Shown here piece by piece: positions 47,701-62,700 of a stretch of DNA of 64,000 bases. The DNA is taken from assembly GCA_034509735.1 (NCBI GenBank), contig JACGWO010000003.1, positions 37,928,873-37,992,872 of the forward strand. Direction: 5' to 3'. A program made the position numbers and the translations under genes. Source of the stretch: Sesamum alatum (Eukaryota; Streptophyta; Magnoliopsida; Lamiales; Pedaliaceae). The notes beneath the pieces were generated by a model. That model did no database searches. It was not told the DNA's origin and saw nothing but the letters and a program-made list of their open reading frames with translations. Numbering within the stretch: position 1 is the first letter of the stretch; every line of letters starts with the position of its first letter.

Positions 47701-50700
47701 AAACAGAAAGCGGGCAAAATGTTCTCTTGGGTCAGACGGATACTTTTGCACCATTCTTTTCCAGTTATAGTGCATAAGTTTTCTCATCAAATGCTATTGT
47801 CATGCCTAGATTGTTAACCAATAGCAAACTCCAATTAGTAATAAATTATCCTCTGAAGCAGCACTCATGCTTCATAAATCATCATTACTGGATCTTGACG
47901 AAGATGGGTTAAAAAAGGTAACCAATCTCTAGAGCTGCATACAAGAATGTGGACAAAAGCAATGTACAGAATACACACCTCCCAGCTGCCACTGAAAGCA
48001 CACCTTTGGAGTCGAGTCAGAGCACCAGCTAGTGTAGGATTTCGGGAGCTGGCAGCAGCAACCATTTTGTCTGCATCCAACATCATTAATGCAGTACCAG
48101 GCGGGGTTGCCGATTCCCAAGCATATTCAGAAGCAGCATAATTTGCATTTTCTCCAAGGAACCAAACCTACATGCCATTGAAAGACACATTCACGAATAA
48201 TAGATCAATCATGCGTTTGATGAAGATTGACAGTGGTACTAGTAACAAGAACATGCAAGGTCATATAACTAGAGCAAATTACTTACCGCTGCTTGAACTA
48301 ATCTCTGCAAAGCAAGCGCTGACTTTGGATCAGATGCAGACACCTTATCAATTGAGGTAAGTCCCAAGATTGAGCCAGGTTGAGGAGGTGGCAAATCAAG
48401 AACTATTGTAACGGCTTCCAGAGCTGTGTGTTTTCCTTCAGGTCCAGCCCCAACCAAACAAGTCTAGCAAGCATACAACTATTAGGCAAAGAGCTGATAA
48501 TAAACATTACGGCAAAAACACCTATAAGTTTTCTCACTGGGTAATCTAAACATACTTTCCACAGAAGTTGTAGTACATCAGCATCAATCTTTCCTGGAAC
48601 TTTAGTCGCAAATATTCTAGCAATTTCAAGAAGAGTGACTGCCATATCTGGTGTAGCCTAATAATCCACAACAAGAAAATGGAGGTAAGAAAATAACATG
48701 TGCATACGTTGAGATAAAATAAAGTTTAAGTTAATTCTGGAGTGTTTAAAGCAAGCATCATTGAGCACAGGTACAATTACAAATAAGCAAGCGCATGCAG
48801 AAATATATTTTCAAAACAATGAGCCAAGTCAAAAAAGCAATATTTACGTACCAAGGGATGAAAATACAGATATATATAATTATTCGCGGTCCTCCATCAT
48901 ATGTACTACCCAAATTACACTCATTTCATTCTGAATTGCAAACTTTTTTATTCTTTTTCCACATAGCTTAAATTTACAAGGGAACAATCATCTGGTTTAA
49001 CACTATCACATGCCATCCAAGGGACTCCAGTATTCTCTACGTATACCGAGTGTGAGAAGCTGAGCAGCTTATAAGAAGACACCATAAAAAAGAAAGACAA
49101 CTAAGGAACTTGTCCCAAAATGATGATCAACACAAAACGTTATACTCCACAGGGAAGGTCAGCAAGGAAAACATATCAGCACACGTGCATGCATACATAC
49201 ATACATGGCCAAAGCATGCAAGGGTGCATCTGCTGCATGCTTTTGCTGCAAAAGCATTGGTAAGAAACGAACCTCAATCTCCCTACTACCGAGTAAGAAG
49301 TGATATTCATAGAATAGCTACACCACAAACACCAATCCTGCACTGATTTTGTTTCAATCTATTCCAAACCAGTTTCTCAGCAGTCAAAGAGTTGCTACAA
49401 GAAAGAACAAATTAATCATGTCCTCTAGATTGATCAACAACTCGCATTTGCATTCTTTTCCAAACCAGATCATGAATTTTCAACTTCTTCCAAGCCCCAA
49501 AATTTATACAACACAACGTAAAGTTAATTATATACTGCTCTTCCAAAGCTAGACATCCAGTAACACTTTCATACTAACAGCTAAGATGCATATATCCTCT
49601 AAAGCTCTTGTATTGAAGTAATGTATAGTGAAAAATGGATCATGCCAACAACTAGAGCACATCATCATGAATTAAGGGGTCCAACAATGGAGCATCGCCA
49701 CAACAACCTCTTTTCTATTTGCCCAATTCTACAAGCAAGGAATCCAGTATAGACAAAACTAAAGTAGTGCACTCAATACATAAAGATGTGTCCAAGTGAT
49801 ACAACCAATGACCCATCATAAGAAAAAAGATGTGCAAAAAAGAAAACCTTGAAATATGAGCACGTTATCAGGTCGTTCCACCTTTATAAATTACCATTCG
49901 CTAATCATGATCAGAAAGATCATGAAATTATAAAGAACTAAAACTAATTGAACCAAGAATATAACAACTTGTGCCCGACATCTAAGAAGTTGATATGAAG
50001 ATCTCTAATTATTTTTTGTTCTTTTTCATCCGAACTGAGATAAAAACAACCTAGAAAAAGAAGACAAGGAAAGATGTATTTAGCATACAGATATGGACAA
50101 CAGTAAATATGCAAGTACCAAACAGGGTGAACTAAGAACCAAGAACAGACCAAAAAGAAGGTGTCCAAAAGGATAAACCACAAGTTTTCTCACAGGATGC
50201 ATACCTTGAAACGAGCATGCAATGTGAGCAATACATCATTCAACAAAGTTGCTGGCCAAGATGGATCCGAGAGCTCAGATGCAATGATGGATTCCAATTC
50301 ATCAAAAGATTCATATGGACTTTGCATCCATATCAGTGCTTTAATCACCATTGCCCGCACATAAACACATTCACATGCAACAGTTGTCCGCACGACCTCC
50401 ATAAGTGACGCCAACATACCAGCAACTGTGTCCTTCTGACCCATACCACTAACTGAGGCGACTCTACGATGACCTAGCAACAAAAGGTAGAAGACATGAA
50501 AATAGTATCAACCTGGGGGAAGAAAGAAAATAATAAAGCAGAACATGATTCATCTAGCCTATCTTAAGAACATAAAAATAATTTAAGCACACATGCATAG
50601 AAGAAATTCAAGTACTTCACAAAGACAACAGGAATGCCTACTTCATGCAAGACAATGATCACTTTCCCTTCCGCTACCAGCTTCACCAACTCTAAATCAG

Positions 50701-53700
50701 AATCAGCAATCAAGCCCCAAAAAATCATGGAAAATGATAAAGTGAGCACAACTCAAGGCTCAAAAGGATAGAAATATTCATTTAAATCTTGAATGCAAAA
50801 GGGGGAGAGAGAGAGAGAGAGGGAAAAAAAAAACCAAAGAAAGAAAGAAAGAGAACATCATGCTTAGTCTTTTTAGGAAGAACATGAACTTTAGACTGAT
50901 GGATGGGAGAGAAGTTGTTACATCCCCAGCAGAAGTACCCTCTTTCATTTGTTGTGTCATATTCATTAAACCTGAAGCAATTCCCTTGGTAACAGGACCT
51001 ACTGAACCAGACTCTAGCAAGGCAAATGCAGGCCCTTCTCCATTTGAGTCCATATTAAAGTAAATGATTAAGGCAATCTTAGCATTATGAGCTTTGATTA
51101 AATGGAAATGTTCAGTGGAAAGACTGAGGAACGCCTGTACTATACACCAAGTGACAGGGAGTTGCTACTGAACTATCCCACTAGACATCCTGTACCTCCG
51201 TACAACTTCTATTTTACTTTGGTTCTGTGCAAAAAGGAGTTAAACAGCTATGAAATGAGTAACAGACCGTGAGAAACTTTGGTTTCAGGACCTTTGACTA
51301 TAGAGTTCAATATGAATTCAAAAAAAATTGGAGGTTAAAATTTTTGAGATGAACATTATTATTTACAATCATCTAGGATGACTATTAGGTCGTAAGATGT
51401 ACAGGAGAGAATTTGATGCATATCCAGGACATTCCTTCAGTAGGTAACAATTTTTCAAGAAGACAAGGCACACATCCGCTTTGAGCAATAACATCCTTGC
51501 TAACTCAGCTTTTATCAACTTGTAAGCCACAGCATCTGCTTCTTAGAGACAAATCAGACTATATCTTGCATTCATCATGTTTCGAAGGCCACAGAATGGA
51601 ACTATAGATCTTTCACTACATTTTTAACCATTCATACAGGTTCTAAAGAAATTCAATGGCACCATGATCCTTTCACGTCCAATTTTTGTATGTGCTCGTG
51701 GTCTAATAGAAGGCCTGAAAGCATACATTGCAAGCTATGTGAAAGCCAGCTAACAAAGAATATGACAAAAGCCATGTCATGAACATGTACAAACAGGCAT
51801 ATGGAGAGCATAATTTGGAGACAGATTGATATATCATTTAAAAAAAACACATGATCAACTCACTTGATGCAAGGAAAACCTGTCATCCTATACTCAATAG
51901 TTTACACTTCCAACAAAATATTTACGGGCAACCGCAAAAACTACCTTCAGATGGTGCAGTTGGATTTACATCTGAATCATATGAGTCATTGTTTTCAGAA
52001 AAAGTATTAACGTCAGCTCCTTCATCAATATCCTGTAAACCTAATGCAAAAGCAGCAGCGCGACTTTTTCCCATCTCCTGTACAATCCTTGCTGCTGCAT
52101 GCAATACAGGCCGTGAGAAACTTCGGAAAGAACTTTCCAACCTGTTAAACAGCAAAAGGAACCAAGTAATGCTCAAAGCCTGTCCTTATAATGTATAAAA
52201 GCGCTTAAAAAAATTTTGTAGTTCTGCATATTTATCAAGGTATGCAAGTAAAAGACGACTATGACCTTCGCATGACAAGTTTGATCAGTGGTTGCGGACG
52301 CCTCGCCTTTGACGATTTATCTTTCGTGGACTTCGATGGAACTGCATCTTTTTCCTCAGAACTTGAGTCCTTAACAGTTGAATCTGGAAGCCTGAGTATT
52401 TCTCTACTTAGACGATACCAGCCAGCAGCTCTTTCCTCAGTACTTGATTCAGCGAAATAGAACAAAGAAAATCAGAGGCATAAATGGAAGAGTGTCTAAT
52501 TATCAGCTATACACACAGTTAATCTTTCGAAATGGGAAAACAAAACTTGGGGGAGAAAAGTTGAAATCTGCAAATGTATCATGTGTACCTCTCCGAATTA
52601 TCAAATTTACCAAGTACACAAAGTACAGCCTCAAAACAAACTCTTTCACTGGGATCCAAGAGAAGTTGATACAGCACGGAATTAAACTGAGACTTGACAT
52701 CTGGACGTTCTGCGCTCATAAAACTCAAACCTCATTAGAATCTAATAAAAAAATTTACTCATATTTCTCTGGGTATTGTAAGACTCATGTTAAAATAAAA
52801 AAAATAGTTCAAGATTTAAAATATGTACCATCTAATGCTCGAGCTCTGGACACCGTATGGCACAACTTAGCAAGTGCAACTCTAGCGAGAACGTCATGCA
52901 AATGGAGAACATCCTGCAGGGCTCCTGATTTATAGAAACTCTGATAAAGATAATTGTAAAAGGAAATTCAAGGACAGTTTTCACAAAACGAAAGAATCCA
53001 TGGAATATCGACCATACCACCAGGTTGCACATGCTTTCCTGCAAACACCATAAGATATAAAGATGAAAATAATCAAAATCTCCAATTGACAGTAAGACAA
53101 TCAACTGTACGAATATAATGTCATACAAGTACGAAAGGTCGTTTTGCAGCTAGGCACCAGATGTCAACAAAACACTTAATGCAAATTAGGTCATCTCTTT
53201 GAGAGTTCAAAAATATTCTCCCTCTCAAGTCTGCAAACTATAACTTTACTAGCAATGGAGACAACTTAACCCAAGTGCAAAAGATAAAATGAACTAATAT
53301 TTATGTACTTGGTTATGATTATATTTTTGTAAAGGAATAAAATATCAATCAAAACCTATACAATTTTTTCAAAGTTAGCAAAGAAACTATGGATTAATGT
53401 TGAACAGAAATGAAAACCGTCACAATAATTGTAGGATATTAAGTGGCAGTTACCAAATCAAACATGGGTAGGTAACTTCCACCTGTTGCTCTATATATAT
53501 TACGAGAACCGATAGTAGACATGCCCAGGCTTGGCCAACCTCGTGGACTCTATTGGATTGTCCTCATGCCACAATGGCTGCACTAAGAGGGGCCATGCCA
53601 TATGGACTGATATCCCAACACATCAAAATCAAGTGCAAATCTAAAAAAATTATGGCTTCCAGTTTCAATAAAATAAAGATTATCCATGTGATCATAAAAC

Positions 53701-56700
53701 TAAAACAGGGGCATGAATTGTTATCTAATTTAGAACTTATGGTCACCTCAATAAATTCAAAGAACAGTAAATGCAAATGATTTCCGGTGCATGAGCATGG
53801 AATTGTTCTGTCAGTATTCAGTTTGAATAAAAAAAAAAATTGTTCTAATTAGTTTTTCTTCTCTCAAACCACCTTCTACAGTGTTCCATTCAATTCTAAG
53901 GAATTAAGAAGAATTAACATAATGTCAATAGAAAGGTAACATGCACTTCCAAAATCTTCAAATAAATAGAACAATACTAAAGAAACATCAGATCAACAAT
54001 CTGCCTGAGAATCATAGTTCCAAGTCAAAAACCACTAAGAGTTATCGCACTGTCATTATCAAAATATAGTAGATTTTGCAATAAGATTCACTGAAGCTTC
54101 AAAGTGATCACTTTACCTAACGCCATTGCAACTGCATATGGATCTTTTGAGGCTAATTCAGATAGAATTTCCAGCGAATGCCTCACTGCTATTGGATCGG
54201 AGAACGAAACACTGCAATAAAGTATGAAATTATTGCGAATCGGCATCAAAAGGTACAACAAAATGAACATCCAGTGGCATAGAAATACTAAGTTGCGTCC
54301 CTGAAAGACTACGCATAAAGAGCAGCAAGACCTAAAACACATTGTCTCCATATAATTGATACGGCCAGTCGAGGAGATAAATATATCAAGCATCATATTG
54401 CATTTAGACTCCATTTTGGTGGCTCAAAAAATCAAATGTTAATGAATTTGAAAGTTCAAATATACTTTAAAAAGAAACACCAAGTTTCTCTTAACTCCCC
54501 AACAAATTATACCAAATGCCATCTAAGGACTGATTTTCTTCTCATTCCATCATGTCTCAACAAGTCCAAGTAAAAAATTACCAAAATCTAAAAATCCAAT
54601 AGCTACATTTTGTTATTTGAAAACATGAAAGAGTCTTCATCATCATAAAGGAATCAAATTTCATTAATACTGATTGCAACTCTTTCTCAGAGAACGTAAG
54701 ATTTTTGCCTGTATGACTCTTCAATATGTATGGTTGTCAAGATCTGATAATACAGTTATAAGTTCATTATGTTGTCATTGTTCTTTTCCGAACAGCATTA
54801 GCTATTTCGAGAAGTATTAGACAATTTCCCAGAAACTTCAACTGTATAACAAATCTATACAAGATGCATAAATAGCCAGGAACAGGAGAAACTCTCCCAT
54901 CGCACAGTGAGATTCTTGGACAAAACTTACAACTTCAGAATCAAATTGTAGAACAGCATCTAAGAATTGATAGAGAAATGACGATAGAAGAACATTTGCG
55001 GACAGATAAGGGAAAAAAAAAGAGATATACAATTACAAGAAGCCTTCCCCAACCTAATGTTCAAGCCAACCTAGCTTTATACAAATGTTCTACTCTAGCT
55101 AGTAATTTCTGGTTCCATCTATATATCCAAAGGTAAGATCGATGGTCTAAATGCTGGTATGGTATTCTTATGGAACGAGTTACACTTATACTGGTCGTCA
55201 TTACCCCCTCAAGTTTAATATTAGATTCACTTTTTTACAGTGTTCCAACGACAATAGTTCTCCATGTCAAAAGCTTAGAGCATGTCATCATTAGGAGCTT
55301 TTTCATGATAGGATGCCAAATAAATAAAACAAATGCACAAAAGACATACATAAGCTCCAAGAAAACATTATTAAAGATAGATCTTATTTGGACTGTGGAG
55401 TCAAAATGAAGGAAATTAAGCGCAAAATGATAACATGAATGAATAAGATGTTACAAAGACGTGACTAGTCATGTTCAGAGACTTTCTTTTCCTTTTGACT
55501 AACTCCCTATTCATGTTCCGAGATGACCAATATGTGTTCAACTTTAGTGCAGCAATTTACTTCAGGTTGGAGCTGAAGCTTGACCTAAAAACACTGGATT
55601 ATGAAATGTTGCAACCCAAACCTTATTGATTTCCTTCACTTTCCTTTTTGCCAGCCAGTAAGATATACATACAAGTTCCTAGACAGTCAACTAAGTTTGT
55701 TTTGTCCTTCAGCAATACTCCTTTCTTTCCCACAACCCCAAAACTTCAGAATGGTTGATGGTGAGAGTATATATTAGAAAATTATAAAATACTCCAAAAT
55801 AAGATATTATATGCTACTGTATATATTAACAACAAAGAAAAAGGGCAACCAACATTAAGCTGGAAATGAATATGCAGAAAGCTTCATCAATCTGAATCAG
55901 GATAAAGATGATGAAATGCCAGTAGCAGATACCACATAGCAGCCTTAATACAAGACAGATAATTTAATATGCTAGCATCTTATGAATCTGTGTGCGTGCA
56001 ACTAAAATAGTAAGCTAAGCTAACCCTTGCGCAGCACGTTGAAGAAATGCCGGATTTCCTGGATCTAAAGGGAGTCTTCTCAAAGCGCTTAAGGCTGCGT
56101 ATTGCAAATTGCCCGTATGATAGACTGACAAATTGCCACCCACAAGGATGTAAAAAGAGATGAACCGATCAATTAATAGTCATGACAACATCAGAAGGAA
56201 TTAAAACATCATAGGACAACATGAAATAACAAGTTTATTAATGTGCATATAGATATATTTAAGAGCCAAAAAGATAAGCCAACAAAGATCTCTCCAATTA
56301 AATATGCATTTAAACAAAGAAAGGTTAAAGTAATGCAGCATACAGCTGAACTCAGAGAAAGTATACAGCAATTAGGTACTTAACAATCCAAACAGAGAGT
56401 TTTTGCATTGAGATGAAAGATTCAAAAACCTGACAGAATATATTAATGAACTTGAAAACTTTACAAATGGTATTAGGATATATAATAAAGATCAGAGATG
56501 GGATGAAAGATAAAAGAAATGGTTCAGGCTCATCTTTTATTCAGTTCTACATGAGTTGCAGATAATTTCACAGAAGACCAGTTAGCTATCTGAGAATCCA
56601 TGGGATCCCAGAGCTCAATTTAGAGGAATGGTTAATTGTCTTGTGTAACCAATTGTTCCAGAAGGCCAAATTAGGAAGATCCTACCATCTCTTGTTCGGG

Positions 56701-59700
56701 GAAATCTATTTCCCACCGTGAAGAAAGAAACTGTAGAGATGGTTCGACCACAATGGGCTAAAGTGCTGCTTCCTTTGTTTTTAAACATTTAGTGAGTTAA
56801 AAAGATGTACACAAGATCCTGCTTTGTACAACCGATGGGAAACCAGTGAGACGACCATTCTTAATAGGGTTAGTATCTCTTGCAATGACTTTTTCTGAGG
56901 ATCATTAATATGAGCTAGAGAGGAAAAGCAAACATTGTTGTGGAGTATAAAATATCTTCATGCAGTTCTTACACACCATATCTATGAAGACCAATACATG
57001 AGTCTTATAAAGAGCTGACGAAGAAATGAGGGTTTAAGAAGCAATCTCTTTGAATATAAGAACTCAAACTATTTATATTAGAACTTAAGTAATCACTAGA
57101 CCAGATGGAGATGTGTGCTCTGAAATTTAAAAGCTGATGATGGCCAGTTGGACCCAAAAATTCACAGTATCAAGGCAACTAGAGGTTGGTTTCAGGATAT
57201 CTTATGATGACAAACAGTAAGCCTGTCTAAACCAGAGGTAAACATAGAAAAAAGTAAGTATGGCAATGGCAACACAAAGAGGTGAAAATAACCAAGAAGA
57301 ATCCAGAAATTAAAACCTAAACTGACACAAATACTAAGAAAAGATAAGAGTACCTCCTTATCACCTCCCTTTGTCCCAAATATGCCCTTTTTTCGCTTCT
57401 GCGGTTCAGCAACCTGGCAGTCAAAATGTCATGTTACTATGCGGAAATTGATGTTTTGCTCTAAGCTTCTGTGGTACTAACTGGAAAGATAACAAAAACT
57501 GATCTCATTTAATATAATATAACCTAAGAACAGCAGCACTAACAATTACCACAGCAGGATCAAAAAGAAAATAACAACTGCAGCAAAAAGTTTTGAAAAC
57601 AACAGGAGAGCAATCAATATTAGTTACAAAAAGTTCATTTCATTTTAGCTGTTGCGGAGAAGGAATATTGAGAAGAAAATATCAAAGAAAAAAGCTGCCT
57701 TGCTAAAAGATTTGCAAGACGCATTAAAGTTTAGCCCTTTGCTTCTCACATTTAATCATCACTCCCTTATGGGCATACCAGGTGTGAATAAGATGAATTG
57801 AGATGAATGGTTTTGTAGTTCTTCTTTTTCTTATTGTATGTGCTTTGGGAAATAGATCTACATCATTATGTGTTATCACTGAAACATCAATGGTTAAAGA
57901 ATTTTAATATATATACATATAGCATGTATGGGATGTAATGGTTAGATGATACAGATGTGTTTGTGATGATTAAATACTATGTATGTACGAACATACGTAC
58001 GTACGTACGTATGTATGTATGTATGTNNNNNNNNNNNNNNNNNNNNNNNNNNNNNNNNNNNNNNNNNNNNNNNNNNNNNNNNNNNNNNNNNNNNNNNNNN
58101 NNNNNNNNNNNNNNNNNNNNNNNNNNNNNNNNNNNNNNNNNNNNNNNNNNNNNNNNNNNNNNNNNNNNNNNNNNNNNNNNNNNNNNNNNNNNNNNNNNNN
58201 NNNNNNNNNNNNNNNNNNNNNNNNNNNNNNNNNNNNNNNNNNNNNNNNNNNNNNNNNNNNNNNNNNNNNNNNNNNNNNNNNNNNNNNNNNNNNNNNNNNN
58301 NNNNNNNNNNNNNNNNNNNNNNNNNNNNNNNNNNNNNNNNNNNNNNNNNNNNNNNNNNNNNNNNNNNNNNNNNNNNNNNNNNNNNNNNNNNNNNNNNNNN
58401 NNNNNNNNNNNNNNNNNNNNNNNNNNNNNNNNNNNNNNNNNNNNNNNNNNNNNNNNNNNNNNNNNNNNNNNNNNNNNNNNNNNNNNNNNNNNNNNNNNNN
58501 NNNNNNNNNNNNNNNNNNNNNNNNNNTCTCCATGTCAAAAGCTTAGAGCATGTCATCATTAGGAGCTTTTTCATGATAGGATGCCAAATAAATAAAACAA
58601 ATGCACAAAAGACATACATAAGCTCCAAGAAAACATTATTAAAGATAGATCTTATTTGGACTGTGGAGTCAAAATGAAGGAAATTAAGCGCAAAATGATA
58701 ACATGAATGAATAAGATGTTACAAAGACGTGACTAGTCATGTTCAGAGACTTTCTTTTCCTTTTGACTAACTCCCTAGTCATGTTCCGAGATGACCAATA
58801 TGTGTTCAACTTTAGTGCAGCAATTTACTTCAGGTTGGAGCTGAAGCTTGGACCTAAAAACACTGGATTATGAAATGTTGCAACCCAAACCTTATTGATT
58901 TCCTTCACTTTCCTTTTTGCCAGCCAGTAAGATATACATACAAGTTCCTAGACAGTCAACTAAGTTTGTTTTGTCCTTCAGCAATACTCCTTTCTTTCCA
59001 CAACCCCAAAACTTCAGAATGGTTGATGGTGAGAGTATATATTAGAAAATTATAAATACTCCAAAATAAGATATTATATGCTACTGTATATATTAACAAC
59101 AAAGAAAAAGGGCAACCAACATTAAGCTGGAAATGAATATGCAGAAAGCTTCATCAATCTGAATCAGGATAAAGATGATGAAATGCAGTAGCAGATACCA
59201 CATAGCAGCCTTAATACAAGACAGATAATTTAATATGCTAGCATCTTATGAATCTGTGTGCGTGCAACTAAATAGTAAGCTAAGCTAACCCTTGCGCAGC
59301 ACGTTGAAGAAATGCCGGATTTCCTGGATCTAAAGGGAGTCTTCTCAAAGCGCTTAAGGCTGCGTATTGCAAATTGCCCCGTATGATAGACTGACAAATT
59401 GCCACCACAAGGATGTAAAAAGAGATGAACCGATCAATTAATAGTCATGACAACATCAGAAGGAATTAAAACATCATAGGACAACATGAAATAACAAGTT
59501 TATTAATGTGCATATAGATATATTTAAGAGCCAAAAAGATAAGCCAACAAAGATCTCTCCAATTAAATATGCATTTAAACAAAGAAAGGTTAAAGTAATG
59601 CAGCATACAGCTGAACTCAGAGAAAGTATACAGCAATTAGGTACTTAACAATCCAAACAGAGAGTTTTTGCATTGAGATGAAAGATTCAAAAACCTGACA

Positions 59701-62700
59701 GAATATATTAATGAACTTGAAAACTTACAAATGGTATTAGGATATATAATAAAGATCAGAGATGGGATGAAAGATAAAAGAAATGGTTCAGGCTCATCTT
59801 TTATTCAGTTCTACATGAGTTGCAGATAATTTCACAGAAGACCAGTTAGCTATCTGAGAATCCATGGGATCCCAGAGCTCAATTTAGAGGAATGGTTAAT
59901 TGTCTTGTGTAACCAATTGTTCCAGAAGGCCAAATTAGGAAGATCCTACCATCTCTTGTTCGGGGAAATCTATTTCCCACCGTGAAGAAAGAAACTGTAG
60001 AGATGGTTCGACCACAATGGGCTAAAGTGCTGCTTCCTTTGTTTTAAACATTTAGTGAGTAAAAAGATGTACACAAGATCCTGCTTTGTACAACCGATGG
60101 GAAACCAGTGAGACGACCATTCTTAATAGGGTTAGTATCTCTTGCAATGACTTTTTCTGAGGATCATTAATATGAGCTAGAGAGGAAAAGCAAACATTGT
60201 TGTGGGAGTATAAAATATCTTCATGCAGTTCTTACACACCATATCTATGAAGACCAATACATGAGTCTTATAAAGAGCTGACGAAGAAATGAGGGTTTAA
60301 GAAGCAATCTCTTGAATATAAGAACTCAAACTATTTATATTAGAACTTAAGTAATCACTAGACCAGATGGAGATGTGTGCTCTGAAATTTAAAAGCTGAT
60401 GATGGCCAGTTGGACCCAAAAAATTCACAGTATCAAGGCAACTAGAGGTTGGTTTCAGGATATCTTATGATGACAAACAGTAAGCCTGTCTAAACCAGAG
60501 GTAAACATAGAAAAAAGTAAGTATGGCAATGGCAACACAAAGAGGTGAAATAACCAAGAAGAATCCAGAAATTAAAAACCTAAACTGACACAATACTAAG
60601 AAAAGATAAGAGTACCTCCTTATCACCTCCCTTTGTCCCAATATGCCCTTTTTTCGCTTCTGCGGTTCAGCAACCTGGCAGTCAAAATGTCATGTTACTA
60701 ATGCGGAAATTGATGTTTTGCTCTAAGCTTCTGTGGTACTAACTGGAAAGATAACAAAAACTGATCTCATTTAATATAATATAACCTAAGAACAGCAGCA
60801 CTAACAATTACCACAGCAGGATCAAAAAGAAAATAACAACTGCAGCAAAAAGTTTTGAAAACAACAGGAGAGCAATCAATATTAGTTACAAAAAGTTCAT
60901 TTCATTTTAGCTGTTGCGGAGAAGGAATATTGAGAAGAAAATATCAAAGAAAAAAGCTGCCTTGCTAAAAGATTTGCAAGACGCATTAAAGTTTAGCCCT
61001 TTGCTTCTCACATTTAATCATCACTCCTTATGGGCATACCAGGTGTGAATAAGATGAATTGAGATGAATGGTTTTGTAGTTCTTCTTTTTCTTATTGTAT
61101 GTGCTTTGGGAAATAGATCTACATCATTATGTGTTATCACTGAAACATCAATGGTTAAAGAATTTTAATATATATACATATAGCATGTATGGGTGTAATG
61201 GTTAGATGATACAGATGTGTTTGTGATGATTAAATACTATGTATGTACGAACATACGTACGTACGTACGTATGTATGTATGTATGTATGTACATGTAATT
61301 ACGTATATGTATATACAAGTTTATATGATTGGTAATGACTGAGTTTTGGAAGTTTGGGAAAATTTTCCCCTAAAACATGCTAAGCCAAACATGTTTTTGT
61401 TCTAGGAGGTGGAAATATTAGAAACTAATGATTGCCAAATCAAAAATGATTTCAACAGAAAATTATCAAAAATTGTCTTACATTTACAGACTAAAAAGTA
61501 AGACAACTTAAATAACTTAATAACCACAATCTGGATAAATAGGGTAACAGATTGAACAAACCTTGTCCAGAATGCCGAACACAATTTCATACAACCTGGA
61601 TAGAATTTCTGAGTTGCTAGAAGGAGCATAAGTAAGAGCCTTTAAAGCTTGCAATCTCCGAGCATGAACTTCAAGAGAAAATAACGAGAAGTTATTACCA
61701 ATCTACAGATTCAGGTAAAAGGCTTACATGAAACTGGAAGATTTCAAACTATGTAAGTTATCTAAATGAATTAACAAATTATGAAACTCATGATGCCTTG
61801 CATTATGAATATCTATAGAATTTGAAATGCAGGAAACTTCAAACAAAAGAAAAAGATGAAGTCAATTTCAGGAACCAATTAAGCGACCATATATGTTTAT
61901 GTACTATCAGATTACGAACAAGCAGATTGAGGAGCATGGCATGTCAGACAGAAGGTTCTATTGTCTTAACAATGTCCATCAACTACATCCAAATAAAGAA
62001 CTCCTCACTCAACCCCCCCGAGTCCACCCCCTACCCCATGCCAGGCAAAGTCTCAGCTTCTAGAAACAACCCGCCAGAAAGACGATCCTCCCATTCAAAT
62101 GCAACCTTCCAATTTGGACTGATCATGTGATGTAATTTCCAGTAGTCCTCTTCAATAGCATTTCTCGACCAAAAACATACTACTGATTCATTAAAATTTT
62201 TGTTATTTTCCTGCTCACCTTCGGGACCTTTTACTCTCTCACCATATATCAACCCCGCTAGAGGACAACCATCCTACCACGGGCTCCAAGGTCCATCTTT
62301 CACCTAGACACCAAATAACCAGCCTGGTACATGGTTTTGCCAAAACCATGCTTCTTCTTTCCCCACCCACTACATACTCTCATTGAAAATTTCCAGTACC
62401 CCTCTTAAATAGCATTTCTTGACCATAAAACTACTGCTCCAATGAAAATTTTGTCATTGTCCAGCTCACCTTCTGCACCTTTTACTCTCTCACCAAATAT
62501 CAACCTTGCTAAAGTACAAACATCCCACCACGGGCTCCGAGGTCCATCGCCAAGACACCAATTAACCAGCGACACATGGTTTTGCCAATATCATGCTTCT
62601 TCTTTCTCCAATCACTTTATACTCCAAATTACATTCACCAGCAGAGACCCCCAAATCCAATCCCAGAATGACAACTTTAACAGTATCACATCCACCATCC

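Larger units (their letters stand above)
55259..58026. repeat. Left copy of a ~2.76 kb duplication at the assembly gap
   Basis: Matches 58527-61286 along its whole length. About twenty single-base indels and one clear substitution (ctccctattcatg / ctccctagtcatg) separate them. It ends at the gap inside a GTAC/GTAT simple repeat. It contains one good TASH3 exon (57354-57413) and one with a one-base deletion (56025-56124). Confidence 0.9.

Noticed and set aside
52444..52935. 163-codon plus-strand open frame
   Set aside because: It runs antisense through three TASH3 exons and their introns; the minus-strand exons are conserved and spliced in phase.
57942..58677. Long open frames of 187-232 codons across the gap region
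   Set aside because: They are made almost entirely of N translated as X plus the ends of the GTAC/GTAT microsatellite. No protein is supported.
55259..61286. A biological segmental duplication giving TASH3 extra exons
   Set aside because: Differences are nearly all single-base indels, the copies abut a default-size gap, and each copy repairs the other's frameshift. An assembly artefact explains all of this better.
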